Shown here in pieces: positions 51,273-61,358 of a stretch of DNA of 64,000 nt. The notes below the pieces were generated by a model. The model made no database searches. It worked only from the letters and a program-made list of their open reading frames with translations, and was not told where the DNA came from. The first letter of the stretch is position 1. Each line of letters begins with the position of its first letter. The stretch spans positions 930,001-994,000 of the forward strand of contig NZ_CP162495.1 of the NCBI RefSeq assembly GCF_040939125.1, written 5' to 3'. This stretch comes from Clostridium sp. BJN0013 (GTDB taxonomy: Bacteria > Bacillota > Clostridia > Clostridiales > Clostridiaceae). A program made the position numbers and the translations under genes.

Positions 51273-52073
51273 ATGAAAAAGGTATTAACAATTGCAGGCT
51301 CTGACAGTTCGGGAGGAGCTGGTATACAGGCAGACTTAAAAACTATGAGTGCTCTTGGGGTATATGGCATGAGTGTAATTACTGCTGTTACAGCACAAAA
51401 TACAATGGGAGTACAAGCTGTTATGGATGTAAGTCCTGAAATAGTAGAGTCTCAAATAAGAGCTGTATTTGATGATATAGAAGTAGATGCGGTAAAAATT
51501 GGCATGGTCTCAAATAGCGATACTATATTTGTAATACAAAAACTTCTGGCAGAATATAAGGCTAAAAATATAGTATTGGATCCTGTAATGATATCGAAAA
51601 GCGGATATTTTCTTTTAAGACCAGAAGCCAAGCAAGCTATAAAAGATATGGTAAAAATTGCAGATGTTATAACTCCCAATATTCCAGAAGCAGAAGTACT
51701 TACTGGATTAAAAATAGAAAGTAGAGAAGATATGGAAAGGGCAGCTTTTAAAATAAAAAAATTAGGAGCAAAAAGTGTACTTGTAAAAGGAGGACACAGG
51801 TGTAATGATGCAGATGACATTTTACTTTATGATGGCGGCATATTAAATTTACAGGGACATAAAATAAATACCCAAAATACCCATGGTACAGGATGTACTT
51901 TGTCTTCTGCCATAGCATCTTATCTTGCTAAAGGTTACAGCATTGATAAGTGTATGCTCCTCTCGAAAGAGTATATAACCAAAGCTATAGAAAATTCATT
52001 TAATTTAGGTAGAGGAGTTGGTCCTGTAGGGCATCTTATTGAAATTTATAGAAAAGCCGGTATAGATTTTTAA
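51273..52073 (+). CDS. thiD: Hydroxymethylpyrimidine (phosphate) kinase
   Basis: 266 residues from the ATG at 51273 (TGGAGGTG upstream); an upstream start at 51258 has no site. The N-terminal TIAGSDSSGGAGIQADLKT, the PNIPEAEVLTG segment and the C-terminal HGTGCTLSSAIAS anion hole with catalytic Asp-type position are the ThiD/ribokinase signature. It phosphorylates HMP and HMP-P for thiamine synthesis. First gene of the TPP-controlled salvage operon. Confidence 0.96.
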   Translation: MKKVLTIAGSDSSGGAGIQADLKTMSALGVYGMSVITAVTAQNTMGVQAVMDVSPEIVESQIRAVFDDIEVDAVKIGMVSNSDTIFVIQKLLAEYKAKNIVLDPVMISKSGYFLLRPEAKQAIKDMVKIADVITPNIPEAEVLTGLKIESREDMERAAFKIKKLGAKSVLVKGGHRCNDADDILLYDGGILNLQGHKINTQNTHGTGCTLSSAIASYLAKGYSIDKCMLLSKEYITKAIENSFNLGRGVGPVGHLIEIYRKAGIDF

Positions 52074-52133
52074 GATTAAAATAGCATTGATTGATACTTG
52101 ATTTTTGGCTAGATTTATAAGAGGAGGAAAAAA

Positions 52134-52943
52134 ATGAATGATTTAAGATTGAATAGAGTTTCAGAGGTATTGAAAGAAGTTAGAAGAAATGTGCCTCTTG
52201 TGCACTGCATTACTAACTATGTAACCATAAATGATTGTGCTAATATTTTGTTATCCTATGGTGCTTCACCTGCCATGTGCGAAGCCTATGATGAAGTTTT
52301 TGATTTTGTTAAAATATCGTCTGCTTTATATATAAATATAGGAACTTTTACTAGAGAACAGGAATCTTCTGCAATTTTGGCAGCTATGTCTGCAAAAATA
52401 CATAATATTCCGGTAGTATTAGATCCGGTGGCTTGTGCTACCATACCAAAGAAGATTCAGTTTATAGATAAACTATTCAAAGTTGGAAGAGTTGATGTGA
52501 TAAAAGGAAATATAGGAGAAATTAAATTTTTAGCAGGAGAAACTTCAAATGTAAAAGGAGTAGATTCTTTAGAGGATGGAGAAGGGGCTTTGGAGTGTTC
52601 TCGGATTTTGTCTGAAAAATATAATTGTGTAGTTGCAGCTACAGGAAAAAAAGATTTTATAGTAAAGGGGAAAAATAGTGCAATAATTGAAAATGGAACA
52701 GAAATGCTAACTAATATAACAGGAGCAGGATGTATGCTTGGAGCACTTTGTGCTGCTGCCTGTGGAGCTTTTGAAGACAAGTTTATAGCTACTGTAGGGG
52801 CCATACTTTCCATGAATATAGCAGGTGAAGAAGCCTATAAAGAAGCTAAAGCTCCAGGAAGCTTCAGAGTAAAGCTTATAGATTGTATATATGAATTAAG
52901 TGAAGAAAAATTGAAAGAGGAAGGTAAAATAATATGGAGTTAG
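52134..52943 (+). CDS. thiM: Hydroxyethylthiazole kinase
   Basis: 269 residues with GAGGAGG before the ATG. Conserved [43 protein letters not shown] and the [15 protein letters not shown] anion hole identify ThiM. It phosphorylates 4-methyl-5-hydroxyethylthiazole, salvaged from outside. It overlaps thiE by 10 bases. No thiazole-synthesis genes are in the window, so this is a salvage unit. Confidence 0.96.
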   Translation: MNDLRLNRVSEVLKEVRRNVPLVHCITNYVTINDCANILLSYGASPAMCEAYDEVFDFVKISSALYINIGTFTREQESSAILAAMSAKIHNIPVVLDPVACATIPKKIQFIDKLFKVGRVDVIKGNIGEIKFLAGETSNVKGVDSLEDGEGALECSRILSEKYNCVVAATGKKDFIVKGKNSAIIENGTEMLTNITGAGCMLGALCAAACGAFEDKFIATVGAILSMNIAGEEAYKEAKAPGSFRVKLIDCIYELSEEKLKEEGKIIWS

Positions 52944-53545
52944 ATTATAGTTTATATCTAGTTACAGATAGAAATGTTTTAAAGGGGAAACCTCTTTATG
53001 AGGCTGTGGAACAAGCCATTCTAGGCGGGGTTACCCTAATTCAGTTAAGAGAAAAAGATGCCTCTACAAGAGAGTTCTATGAGCAGGCATTGGAAGTAAA
53101 AAAAATAACTGAAGCTTATAATATTCCTTTGATAATAAATGATAGAGTAGATATAGCACAAGCTGTAGATGCAGAGGGGGTACATCTTGGACAAAGTGAT
53201 ATGCCTTTAATTGCAGCTAGAAATATATTAGGCAAAGATAAAATAATAGGAATATCTGTAGGCAACATAGAGGAAGCTTTAGAGGCAGAAAAAAATGGTG
53301 CAGATTATGTGGGAATAGGGACAATATTTTTTACAGGTACTAAAAAAGACATAGATATTCCTATAGGAATAGAGGGGTTAAAAAGTATATATAATAGCAT
53401 AAATATACCTGCAGTTGCAATTGGGGGAATTAATGAGAATAATTTTAGAGAAGTGTTGTCTACAGGAATTGATGGCATTTCTGTTGTATCTGCTATTTTA
53501 GGAAAAAATGATATAGAGATTGCAGCTAAAGCTTTGCACAAATAA
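52934..53545 (+). CDS. thiE: Thiamine-phosphate synthase
   Basis: 203 residues, start within the thiM end (GAGGAAGGT site). Family features: [44 protein letters not shown], and [10 protein letters not shown] near the end. It condenses HMP-pyrophosphate with thiazole phosphate to thiamine monophosphate. Last gene of the operon. Confidence 0.96.
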   Translation: MELDYSLYLVTDRNVLKGKPLYEAVEQAILGGVTLIQLREKDASTREFYEQALEVKKITEAYNIPLIINDRVDIAQAVDAEGVHLGQSDMPLIAARNILGKDKIIGISVGNIEEALEAEKNGADYVGIGTIFFTGTKKDIDIPIGIEGLKSIYNSINIPAVAIGGINENNFREVLSTGIDGISVVSAILGKNDIEIAAKALHK

Positions 53546-53553
53546 TATTTTTA

Positions 53554-53581
53554 TTGACTCATAGATATAGAAGTTTATACT
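53554..53581 (+). promoter_or_regulatory. Promoter of the DAHP synthase gene
   Basis: TTGACT, 16 bases, TATACT. The leader to the start codon is about 135 bases; I see no T-box or known riboswitch in it. Confidence 0.6.
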
Positions 53582-53724
53582 TTAACATAGAACTATTAAG
53601 TAAATATTAGAAAAATTTATTCAATGGAACACTCATTTTGAATTTTGGACAGGCTGTGAATTCCAGTAGAATAGTGACCTTGAGATAAATTTAATAATAT
53701 ACTTTAAGAAAGGAAAATAAGAAT

Positions 53725-54753
53725 ATGAGTATGAGATTTATAAAAAAAATGCCTACTGCAGATGAGATAATAGAGGAAATGCCCTTATCAAAGCATATAA
53801 AGGAAATTAAAAAAAACAGAGATGAAGAGATAAAAAAAGTTTTTTTAAATGAAGATAATAAATTTCTTCTTATAATAGGCCCTTGTTCTGCAGACAATGA
53901 AGATTCTGTTTGTGAATATATAGGCAGGCTTGCAGAGGTACAGGAAAAGGTAAAGGACGTTATAATTATTATACCTAGAATTTATACAAATAAGCCAAGG
54001 ACTACAGGTGAAGGATATAAAGGAATGGTGCATCAACCGGATCCAAATAAGGAACCAGATTTAATTGCAGGAATAAAGGCTATTAGAAAAATGCATATAA
54101 AGGCATTAAGTGAATACCATATGCCTGCGGCAGATGAAATGTTGTATCCTGAAAATTACACATATCTTGGAGATGTGTTAAGTTATCATGCAATTGGGGC
54201 TCGTTCTGTGGAAGATCAACAGCATAGATTTACTGTAAGTGGCATTGATATGCCTGTAGGAATGAAAAATCCTACCAGTGGAGATTTAACGGTAATGTTA
54301 AACTCTATTAAAGCAGCACAACTTCATCATACTTTCATATATAATGGCTGGGAGATTGAAACCAGTGGAAATCCTCTTGCACATGCTGTTTTAAGAGGAG
54401 CAGTGGACTCTTATGGAAGAAATATTCCAAATTATCATTATGAAAATTTAATTATTCTTTCCAGAAAGTATGAGGAGAAGCAATTGTTAAATCCGTCTAT
54501 TATTATAGACACCAATCATGCAAACTCTATGAAATGTTATGAAGAACAGCCTCGAATTGCAAGGGAGGTACTTATGAGTAGAAAATACGATGCTTCCCTT
54601 AAAAAGATGATAAAGGGATTTATGATTGAAAGTTATCTTGTAGAAGGTAATCAACATATAAATGATGGTGTTTATGGAAAATCCATTACAGATCCATGTT
54701 TAGGATGGGAAGATACAGAAAAATTAATTTATTATATTGCTGAAAATGTGTAG
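53725..54753 (+). CDS. aroF: 3-deoxy-7-phosphoheptulonate (DAHP) synthase, class I AroFGH type
   Basis: 342 residues with AAGAAAGGAA upstream. LLIIGPCSADNEDSVCEY, IPRIYTNKPRTTGEGYKG, GARSVEDQQHRFTVSG, PVGMKNPTSGD and DTNHANS are the E. coli-type (subtype I-alpha) active-site motifs. It joins PEP and erythrose 4-phosphate, the first step of aromatic amino acid synthesis. The N-terminal 45 residues correspond to the feedback-regulation segment. Other shikimate genes are not adjacent. Confidence 0.96.
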   Translation: MSMRFIKKMPTADEIIEEMPLSKHIKEIKKNRDEEIKKVFLNEDNKFLLIIGPCSADNEDSVCEYIGRLAEVQEKVKDVIIIIPRIYTNKPRTTGEGYKGMVHQPDPNKEPDLIAGIKAIRKMHIKALSEYHMPAADEMLYPENYTYLGDVLSYHAIGARSVEDQQHRFTVSGIDMPVGMKNPTSGDLTVMLNSIKAAQLHHTFIYNGWEIETSGNPLAHAVLRGAVDSYGRNIPNYHYENLIILSRKYEEKQLLNPSIIIDTNHANSMKCYEEQPRIAREVLMSRKYDASLKKMIKGFMIESYLVEGNQHINDGVYGKSITDPCLGWEDTEKLIYYIAENV

Positions 54754-54918
54754 ATATATAAAATTTATATTTGTATTTGACAATAATTTCAATTATTAAT
54801 TTTGAATAATATAAACATATATGTTAAAATGTTATATAAAACATCTTCGGATTTGACTACAAACAGAGTGCACTATTTAAAATATTTATATTTCTGGAAG
54901 AGGAGATGATATTATAAC

Positions 54919-57405
54919 ATGAACATTTCATTTTTAGGGGGAGCTAGAGAAGTAGGAGGAAGTTGTATACTTGTTAAAATATATAATAAAAATATACTAA
55001 TGGATTGTGGTATAAGACAGGGCTCATCCAAAGATGCTCTTCCAGATTTTAAATCCATTCAGGAGCAGGGAGGCATAGATGCTATAATTATAAGTCATTC
55101 CCATATGGATCATATAGGATCTCTTCCTATAATAAGTAAAGAATATCCATTAGCTAGAATATATACTACCAAAATGACAAAAGATCTAATGAGAGTACTT
55201 CTTTATGATAGTTTGAAAATCATGAATAATAGAGAAGGGGAAATTCCCCTATATGCAGAATCAGATGTTAAAAATATGCTAAATAATATATTTCCTATAA
55301 ATTATATGATAGAATTTCCTATTTTTCAGGATGTAAAACTTACATTTTATATGGCGGGGCATATAGCGGGGGCAGCCTGTGTTTATATTACCACTCCAGA
55401 GGGTTCGTTGTTTTATTCTGGAGATTTTTCTGTGTTTTCACAAAAAACTGTAGAGGGACTAAAAGTCCCAAGGTTAAGGCCGGATGTAGCAATTTTTGAA
55501 GCTACCTATGGAGATAGACTACATTCAAATAGAGAAGTGGAAGAGGAGCGTCTTATAGATATTATAAATGAATGTAAAAGAAAAAAAGGAAAAATGTTGA
55601 TTCCGGCTTTTGCCCTTGGCAGATCACAGGAGGTACTGCTTACTATAAAAAAGGCATTGAATAAGAATATATTAAAAGATATTAAGGTTTATGTAGATGG
55701 GATGATAAGGGATATAAATAGAACTTACAAATTAAATCCACTATACCTTAAAAATTCGTTGGGTAGGAAAATATTAAAGGGAATTGAACCTTTTTATGAT
55801 GATAATATAATTCCTATAGATGATAATAAGCTTAGAAAAAAAGTATTAGAAGATGACAATCCTTTAATAATAGTTTCAAGTTCGGGTATGCTTACAGGGG
55901 GATATAGCCAATATTATGCAGAAAAGATAGCTCCTATGGAAAATGGGTATATAGTTATGACAGGATATCAGGATGAAGAATCTCCAGGAAGAAAACTTCT
56001 GGATCTTTTAGAAGAAGAAAAAGATAAAAAATTATATATAAATGAAAAGGCTATTCCAGTAAATTGCAAAGTGAAAAATATAGGACTCTCAGCTCACAGT
56101 GACAAAAGCGAAATAAAATCACTTATAAATTTTCTAAGTCCTAGAAATATATTTATAGTACATGGAAATGAATATGTAATAGAAAATTTTTGCATACAAC
56201 TTTCTTCAGAAGTAAAAGGAAAAGTCTATGCGCCTAAATGCAGTGAAATTTATGATATTAATATAAATAAACCTCGAAAACAATGGAGAAAATCTTTAGA
56301 TAAAGTTATGAACTGTGATGAGGAATTAGATGAAAATAATTTAAAAAAGTTTTGGAAGTTTGTATTGCTTAATTATGGAGAAAGATTGTTTACCCTTGAA
56401 GAGATGATTTATATATGGAGTGGAAATAATAAGGAGGTAAGTGCAACAGAGAATTTTCAAAGAATTATAGTGAATTCTCCTTATTTTGAAAGTGATAATA
56501 GAAGATTATTTCTGTTTAAATGTAAAAGTGAGGAAAAGGTTCAGGAAGATTTAAAAATGAAAGAACTTAAGCCAAATGAATTAAAAGAACTTACCAATAA
56601 ATATTTTAAATATTTTAATCCTAAAAAATCAAGTTTTATGTATGACGAAAAAAAGGTGATCCTAAACTTTGATTTTCCATCTACAGTACATGAAAGTATA
56701 AATAATAAAATAAAGCAATTTGAAAAACAAGTAGGATGGAAAGTAGAAATAAGCGATACTGTAAATATAAATGAAGCCTCTGAAATTATAAATACCATTT
56801 TAAAGGATGTGTCCATTAAAAAAATATCTTACAGGCTGGAGCAGAAACAAGCTATAGTAATGACAAATTCCAAGTATGTTATAGCGGAAGATAAGTTAAA
56901 GGAATTTAAAGATATTACCGGATTGTGTTTATTAATTCAATCTCCGGAGAATAAAGCAAAAGAGAATCTGGAGAGTGTTTATGTAAAGGCTTCTGGTGAA
57001 TGTGAAGTTATGGAGCAAAATAAAGCCTTAACCTTAATTGAGGAGTTTTTTAATAAAGAAGAATTTAAGCCTTATAGGAAAAGTATAAGATCATGTGGCG
57101 ATGAAAAGTACATAGAACTTTCCTTTATAAGTCCTGTAATTGGAGAAGAGTATAAAGTACACATTAGGGATTTAGCGAATGTGACAGGATGGAATATCAG
57201 TGTATCCAGCAGTGCAAATCAAAATGAAATAATAAAGATAGGCTTAGAAATATGCAAAAGAAAAAATATAAAATTAAAGAAAAATCCTTCCTTTAACAAT
57301 GTGAACTTAAGTTTAGAATTAAAATTGGAAGATATAAATGCAGAGGGACTGGATTCTGTAAAATCAGAATTTGAACATAAAACAGGATGTATATTAAAAT
57401 GGTAG
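54919..57405 (+). CDS. Beta-CASP metallo-beta-lactamase-fold ribonuclease with duplicated C-terminal domain
   Basis: 828 residues after GAAGAGGAG. The first 450 residues are a CPSF73/RNase J-like nuclease: HSHMDH (H60, H62, D64, H65), MAGHIAGAA, SGDFS, beta-CASP motifs DVAIFEATYG, PAFALGRSQE, SSSGMLTGG and NIGLSAHSDK, and VHGNE. Canonical bacterial members are about 530 residues, so some 300 extra residues follow. They include a middle basic part and two units of about 98-100 residues (about 577-674 and 729-828), each starting K-(V/Y)-I-x-L-x-F and holding a V(G/T)GW and an N-x-NE motif, ending in TG-x-x-L. These may be KH-like RNA-binding repeats. Likely an mRNA or tRNA processing enzyme. 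Confidence 0.88.
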   Translation: MNISFLGGAREVGGSCILVKIYNKNILMDCGIRQGSSKDALPDFKSIQEQGGIDAIIISHSHMDHIGSLPIISKEYPLARIYTTKMTKDLMRVLLYDSLKIMNNREGEIPLYAESDVKNMLNNIFPINYMIEFPIFQDVKLTFYMAGHIAGAACVYITTPEGSLFYSGDFSVFSQKTVEGLKVPRLRPDVAIFEATYGDRLHSNREVEEERLIDIINECKRKKGKMLIPAFALGRSQEVLLTIKKALNKNILKDIKVYVDGMIRDINRTYKLNPLYLKNSLGRKILKGIEPFYDDNIIPIDDNKLRKKVLEDDNPLIIVSSSGMLTGGYSQYYAEKIAPMENGYIVMTGYQDEESPGRKLLDLLEEEKDKKLYINEKAIPVNCKVKNIGLSAHSDKSEIKSLINFLSPRNIFIVHGNEYVIENFCIQLSSEVKGKVYAPKCSEIYDININKPRKQWRKSLDKVMNCDEELDENNLKKFWKFVLLNYGERLFTLEEMIYIWSGNNKEVSATENFQRIIVNSPYFESDNRRLFLFKCKSEEKVQEDLKMKELKPNELKELTNKYFKYFNPKKSSFMYDEKKVILNFDFPSTVHESINNKIKQFEKQVGWKVEISDTVNINEASEIINTILKDVSIKKISYRLEQKQAIVMTNSKYVIAEDKLKEFKDITGLCLLIQSPENKAKENLESVYVKASGECEVMEQNKALTLIEEFFNKEEFKPYRKSIRSCGDEKYIELSFISPVIGEEYKVHIRDLANVTGWNISVSSSANQNEIIKIGLEICKRKNIKLKKNPSFNNVNLSLELKLEDINAEGLDSVKSEFEHKTGCILKW

Positions 57406-57406
57406 T

Positions 57407-57435
57407 TTAGGGGAATGTCTTCATATTCCCCTAAT
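57407..57435. terminator. Bidirectional terminator between the nuclease and ddl
   Basis: TTAGGGGAAT-gtcttcat-ATTCCCCTAA, between convergent genes. Confidence 0.85.
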
Positions 57436-57449
57436 AAAAGAGTTCTTTT

Positions 57450-58343
57450 TTATAAAGAACATTGTATTATTTTATCTAATAATTCTGTGAAAGATATATT
57501 TACTCCATTGGCACTCTTAGGGAAGAGACTATTTTTTGTAAGCCCTGGGAGAGTATTGAGTTCGAGTACATATGGAACTTTGTCTTTTAATATCATATCT
57601 ACCCGGACATATCCTTTGCATTTGAATAGATCCCAACATTTTAGGGATATTTCTTCTATTTTATTTTGTAGTGGCTTTTCAAATTCTACTACTATTTCAT
57701 CACAGCCGCCATCTGCATATTTTGAAGTATAATCAAAGAAAGTTCCTTTTTTGGGTCTTATAGCAAGTATAGGCAGAGTGATTCTGTTTAATATACAGCA
57801 GGTTATTTCATCTCCTTCTATATATTTTTCAATCATAATTTCTTTGTCATAATTAAAGGCAAGACGAACAGCATTTTCTATATCCTCACTTTTTTTTATT
57901 ATGGTAGTAGCTACACTTGAACCACCAGAATTTGGCTTTACCACTACAGGATATTCTATTTCTTCTAGGTAGCTGTAATCAATGTCATTTATGGATTTAA
58001 CACATATCCATTTTGCTGTGTTTATATTGGCAGAGCATAGTAGTTTTTTGCTTATATCCTTATCCATACATATACTGCTGGTTAAAGGGCTGCAGCCTGA
58101 ATAAGGTATATCCATGGTTTCGAAAACGGATTGTATTATACCATCCTCACCAAATTTTCCGTGAAGAGCAATAAATGCAAAATCTATATTCTTTACTTTT
58201 TCAAGCACATCACTTTTTTTATCTATAACAATAGGTACTATGTCATATTTATTTTTATCCATGTAGCTTATTATTGATTTTCCTGAATTTAGGGAAACTT
58301 CTCTTTCAGAAGATATCCCACCCATTATAATTCCTACTTTCAT
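57450..58343 (-). CDS. ddl: D-alanine--D-alanine ligase
   Basis: 297 residues, ATG after GGAGGAATTATA. ATP-grasp enzyme: [50 protein letters not shown] and [19 protein letters not shown] with the metal-binding residues. It makes the D-Ala-D-Ala dipeptide of peptidoglycan. It is slightly shorter than E. coli DdlB, as in clostridia. Monocistronic. Confidence 0.96.
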   Translation of the reverse strand: MKVGIIMGGISSEREVSLNSGKSIISYMDKNKYDIVPIVIDKKSDVLEKVKNIDFAFIALHGKFGEDGIIQSVFETMDIPYSGCSPLTSSICMDKDISKKLLCSANINTAKWICVKSINDIDYSYLEEIEYPVVVKPNSGGSSVATTIIKKSEDIENAVRLAFNYDKEIMIEKYIEGDEITCCILNRITLPILAIRPKKGTFFDYTSKYADGGCDEIVVEFEKPLQNKIEEISLKCWDLFKCKGYVRVDMILKDKVPYVLELNTLPGLTKNSLFPKSANGVNISFTELLDKIIQCSL

Positions 58344-58465
58344 ATTATAATTCCTCCAAAATTTGATTTTTAAGTAGTAAGCCTTTCAATATAATATTAT
58401 ACATTTTTATTTAAATATTAAAGGACCACAGTGGTGATATTTATATGAAAGCGTGGTTTTTAAAA

Positions 58466-59733
58466 CAGGACAAACGCATGAAATAAATTTTATTTAAAAT
58501 CTCCACTTTTTTTGATAAAATCATAAAAAGGGAGATTTTAAATTTATGAAGAATATTTATGATATGTATGATTTTTTTGAGTCACTGAAAAATATAGATG
58601 ATCCAAGACAATTTAATAAAGTAAGATATCCAATAAATGAAATTGTGGGAATGGTTTTGATTGCATCTTTAGGAAATGGAAATGAGTGGACTGAAATAGA
58701 GGTATTTTGTAAATTACATGAAACACTTTTAAAAAGGTATTTTAAATTAGAAAATGGCGTTCCATCACATGATACTTTCCAAAGAGTGATGGGAATGATA
58801 GAACCTAATTTAATTCAACAGATTCAATCTACTTGGAATGAATATATATCTAAAAATGATGGTGAAAGTATAAAAAAAATACTTAACATAGATGGAAAAA
58901 CTATGAGAGGAAGTAAGACTGAAGGTAAAAAACCACTACACATAGTGTCAGCCTGGTGTGATGAAGAAGGAGTTTGTTTTGGACAAAGTGCAGTGAAAGA
59001 AAAAGAAAATGAGATTTTAGCAATTCCTGAATTGTTAGATAGATTACAAATAAAAGGATATGTAGTAACAATAGATGCAATGGGAACACAAACTAAAATT
59101 GCTGAGAAAATAATAAAGAAAAAAGCTGACTACGTGTTAGCAGTAAAAGGGAACCAAGAAATACTGCATAATGATTTAATAACCTATTTTGAAGATGATG
59201 ACTTTAGGGAAAAAATAATTAAAGATGGGAATTATAAAAAAACAGTTGAAAAGTCACATGGCCAAATTGAGATAAGGGAATATTATCAAACAAAGGACAT
59301 TAAGTGGCTAACTAATAGGGAAAAATGGAAGAATCTTAAAAGTATAGGAATTGTAGAAAAAACTATAAAGAAGAAAGATAAAGAAAGTAAAGAAATACGT
59401 TATTATATAAGTAGTTTGGCCCCTGAAATAAACTTATTTGAAAAAGCTGTACGAGGTCATTGGGGAATAGAAATAATGCACTGGCATTTAGATGTTACAT
59501 TTAAAGAGGATAGCATTAAAACAGTTGAAGAAACAGCAAATAAAAATATGAATATAATAAGAAAATGGGCATTATCTATATTAAAATTATTGGATATGGG
59601 AAAAAAGATGAGTTTAAAATTAAAAAGATTTTCAATCAATTGTAAACCTGATGAATATATAAGTAAAATTATGGAAATTTAGTTAACTCGTAATCTTACT
59701 TATGTAGTTATATATTTTCATGCGTTTGTCCTG
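58466..59733 (+). mobile_element. Insertion sequence, ISAs1 family, intact ends
   Basis: 1,268 bases bounded by a perfect 18-base inverted repeat, CAGGACAAACGCATGAAA at 58466-58483 and its complement at 59716-59733. The flanks are A/T rich and I do not see a clear target duplication. Confidence 0.9.
58546..59682 (+). CDS. ISAs1-family transposase
   Basis: 378 residues, intact frame with GGGAG upstream. ISAs1 signatures: DPRQFNKVRYPINEIVGMVL, GVPSHDTFQRVMGMI, NIDGKTMRGSK (first Asp), VVTIDAMGTQTKIAEKI (second Asp), ADYVLAVKGNQ, and RGHWGIEIMHWHLDVTFKED (Glu/Asp region). Probably active. Confidence 0.95.
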   Translation: MKNIYDMYDFFESLKNIDDPRQFNKVRYPINEIVGMVLIASLGNGNEWTEIEVFCKLHETLLKRYFKLENGVPSHDTFQRVMGMIEPNLIQQIQSTWNEYISKNDGESIKKILNIDGKTMRGSKTEGKKPLHIVSAWCDEEGVCFGQSAVKEKENEILAIPELLDRLQIKGYVVTIDAMGTQTKIAEKIIKKKADYVLAVKGNQEILHNDLITYFEDDDFREKIIKDGNYKKTVEKSHGQIEIREYYQTKDIKWLTNREKWKNLKSIGIVEKTIKKKDKESKEIRYYISSLAPEINLFEKAVRGHWGIEIMHWHLDVTFKEDSIKTVEETANKNMNIIRKWALSILKLLDMGKKMSLKLKRFSINCKPDEYISKIMEI

Positions 59734-59840
59734 AAAAAAATGAAGAGGGTATTGAATAATTATAATAATATATGTATAATTATTTATGTACTTAATCTAA
59801 GGAGTTAAAGTTTAATTATTTTTAGAAAAGGGGAGAAACA

Positions 59841-60650
59841 ATGAAAAATTTTAAAAAGGCAATAATTTCGTTAGTAATGATCATTTTTACAGTTGCCTTA
59901 TTCACAGGCTGTGGTAATAGCAGCAGTAATGAGACACAAAATTCTCTTGAAAAAGTGAAAAAGGCAGGGGTTTTAAAAATAGGATTGGAAGATTCTTTCC
60001 CTCCAATGGAATTTAGGGATAGTAAAAATACTCTTCAGGGATTTGATGTGGATATGGCAAGTGCCATAGGAAAAAAACTTGGAGTGAAAACTGAATTTGT
60101 AAGTACTGATTTTAGCGGTATAATTTTAGCACTGAACTCTGGTAAGTTTGATGCTATAATATCTGGAATGAGTATAACAGATGAAAGAAAAAAACAAATA
60201 GATTTTTCAGAAGCATATGTAATGGCAGGACAAATTGTGATTGTTAAAGATGAAAATACAGAAGTGAAAAGTGTTAGTGATTTAAAAGGTAAAACTGTGG
60301 GGGTGGAACTTGGAACAACAGGTGAGAAATCTGCGTCAAAGCTAAGTGGGCTAAAAGAACTAAAAAAATATGACAAGGCTACAGAAGCACTTCAAGATCT
60401 TGCGGCAGGTAGAATTGATGCTGTAATCATTGACGAACCTGTAGGAAGATATTATGTGACAAATGCATCAAAAAATGGAAAATATAAAGTGCTGAGTGAA
60501 AAGCTTACTAGTGAACCAATGGGCATAGGATTTAGAAAAGGTGATAAGGAATTAGAAGAAGCAGTACAAAAGGCAGTAAATGATTTAAAAAAAGATGGAA
60601 CAATGTCTAAAATCTCAACTAAATGGTTTGGGGAAGACATATATAAATAA
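59841..60650 (+). CDS. Polar amino-acid ABC transporter, substrate-binding lipoprotein
   Basis: 269 residues after AAAAGGGGAG. The signal ends in a lipobox LFTGCGNSS with Cys24. The mature protein has the SBP_bac_3 fold: GVLKIGLEDSFPPMEFRD, LQGFDVDMASAIGKKLG, ISGMSITDERKKQIDFSEAY, and DAVIIDEPVGRYYV. It delivers an amino acid to the permease and ATPase genes that follow. Its neighbours argG-argH make arginine (or an arginine precursor such as citrulline or ornithine) a plausible ligand; this is inferred only. Confidence 0.93.
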   Translation: MKNFKKAIISLVMIIFTVALFTGCGNSSSNETQNSLEKVKKAGVLKIGLEDSFPPMEFRDSKNTLQGFDVDMASAIGKKLGVKTEFVSTDFSGIILALNSGKFDAIISGMSITDERKKQIDFSEAYVMAGQIVIVKDENTEVKSVSDLKGKTVGVELGTTGEKSASKLSGLKELKKYDKATEALQDLAAGRIDAVIIDEPVGRYYVTNASKNGKYKVLSEKLTSEPMGIGFRKGDKELEEAVQKAVNDLKKDGTMSKISTKWFGEDIYK

Positions 60651-60679
60651 ATATATGCAAAAGGAAGTGTATAAAAACA

Positions 60680-61330
60680 GTGAACGTGGGATTTATTAAA
60701 GACATATTACCTATTTTATTAAAGGGAAGTGTAATGACTATAGAACTTACAGTTATTGCTTTGATACTTGGAACAATTCTTGGAATATTTTTGGCACTTT
60801 TAAAGCTATCTAAAAATATGGTATTGAGAATTGTGTCAAGTATTTATACTTGGGTATTTAGAGGGACTCCTTTATTACTTCAATTATTTTTCTTTTACTA
60901 TGGATTACCTTTTGTTGGTATAGAACTTAAGCCTTTTTCTGCAGCTATAATAGGGCTTTCTTTAAATTGTGGCGCTTATATGGCAGAGATAATAAGAGGA
61001 GGAATACAATCTATACACAAAGGGCAGTTTGAAGCAGCTAAAGCTCTAGGATTTAGCTATGGAGAAACTATGAGAAGGATAATATTACCTCAAACCTGGA
61101 AAGTTGTAATACCTCCAGTGGGAAATGAATTTATAGCTATATTAAAAGATACTTCACTGGTATCTACTATAGCAATGGTTGAACTTATGAGATCGGCCCA
61201 GCAGATATATGCCAGTAGTTTTGATCCAATATCCGTATTTTTCACAGCAGCAGTGCTGTATCTTATAATGACAACTATGTTTACAACTGTATTTGCAGCA
61301 TTTGAAAAAAAATTAGCTATCTATAGTTAA
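60680..61330 (+). CDS. Polar amino-acid ABC transporter, permease
   Basis: 216 residues from GTG 60680 (AAAGGAAGTG about 12 bases upstream). HisM/GlnP type, with five membrane helices and the inner-membrane coupling loop EAAKALGFSYGETMRRIILPQ. RGTPLLLQLFFFYYGLP is the family pore segment. It dimerises and pairs with the ATPase encoded next. The gap to the binding-protein gene is 29 bases, so one operon. Confidence 0.93.
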   Translation: MNVGFIKDILPILLKGSVMTIELTVIALILGTILGIFLALLKLSKNMVLRIVSSIYTWVFRGTPLLLQLFFFYYGLPFVGIELKPFSAAIIGLSLNCGAYMAEIIRGGIQSIHKGQFEAAKALGFSYGETMRRIILPQTWKVVIPPVGNEFIAILKDTSLVSTIAMVELMRSAQQIYASSFDPISVFFTAAVLYLIMTTMFTTVFAAFEKKLAIYS

Positions 61331-61358
61331 TAGGTAAAATATAATTGGAGGTAATTAT

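Noticed and set aside
53585-53724. T-box or other riboswitch before the DAHP synthase
   Set aside because: No TGGNACCGCG box, specifier loop or known aptamer core was found.
58458-59742. Target-site duplication around the ISAs1 element
   Set aside because: The flanks are only A/T-rich runs with no identical 8-10 base repeat.
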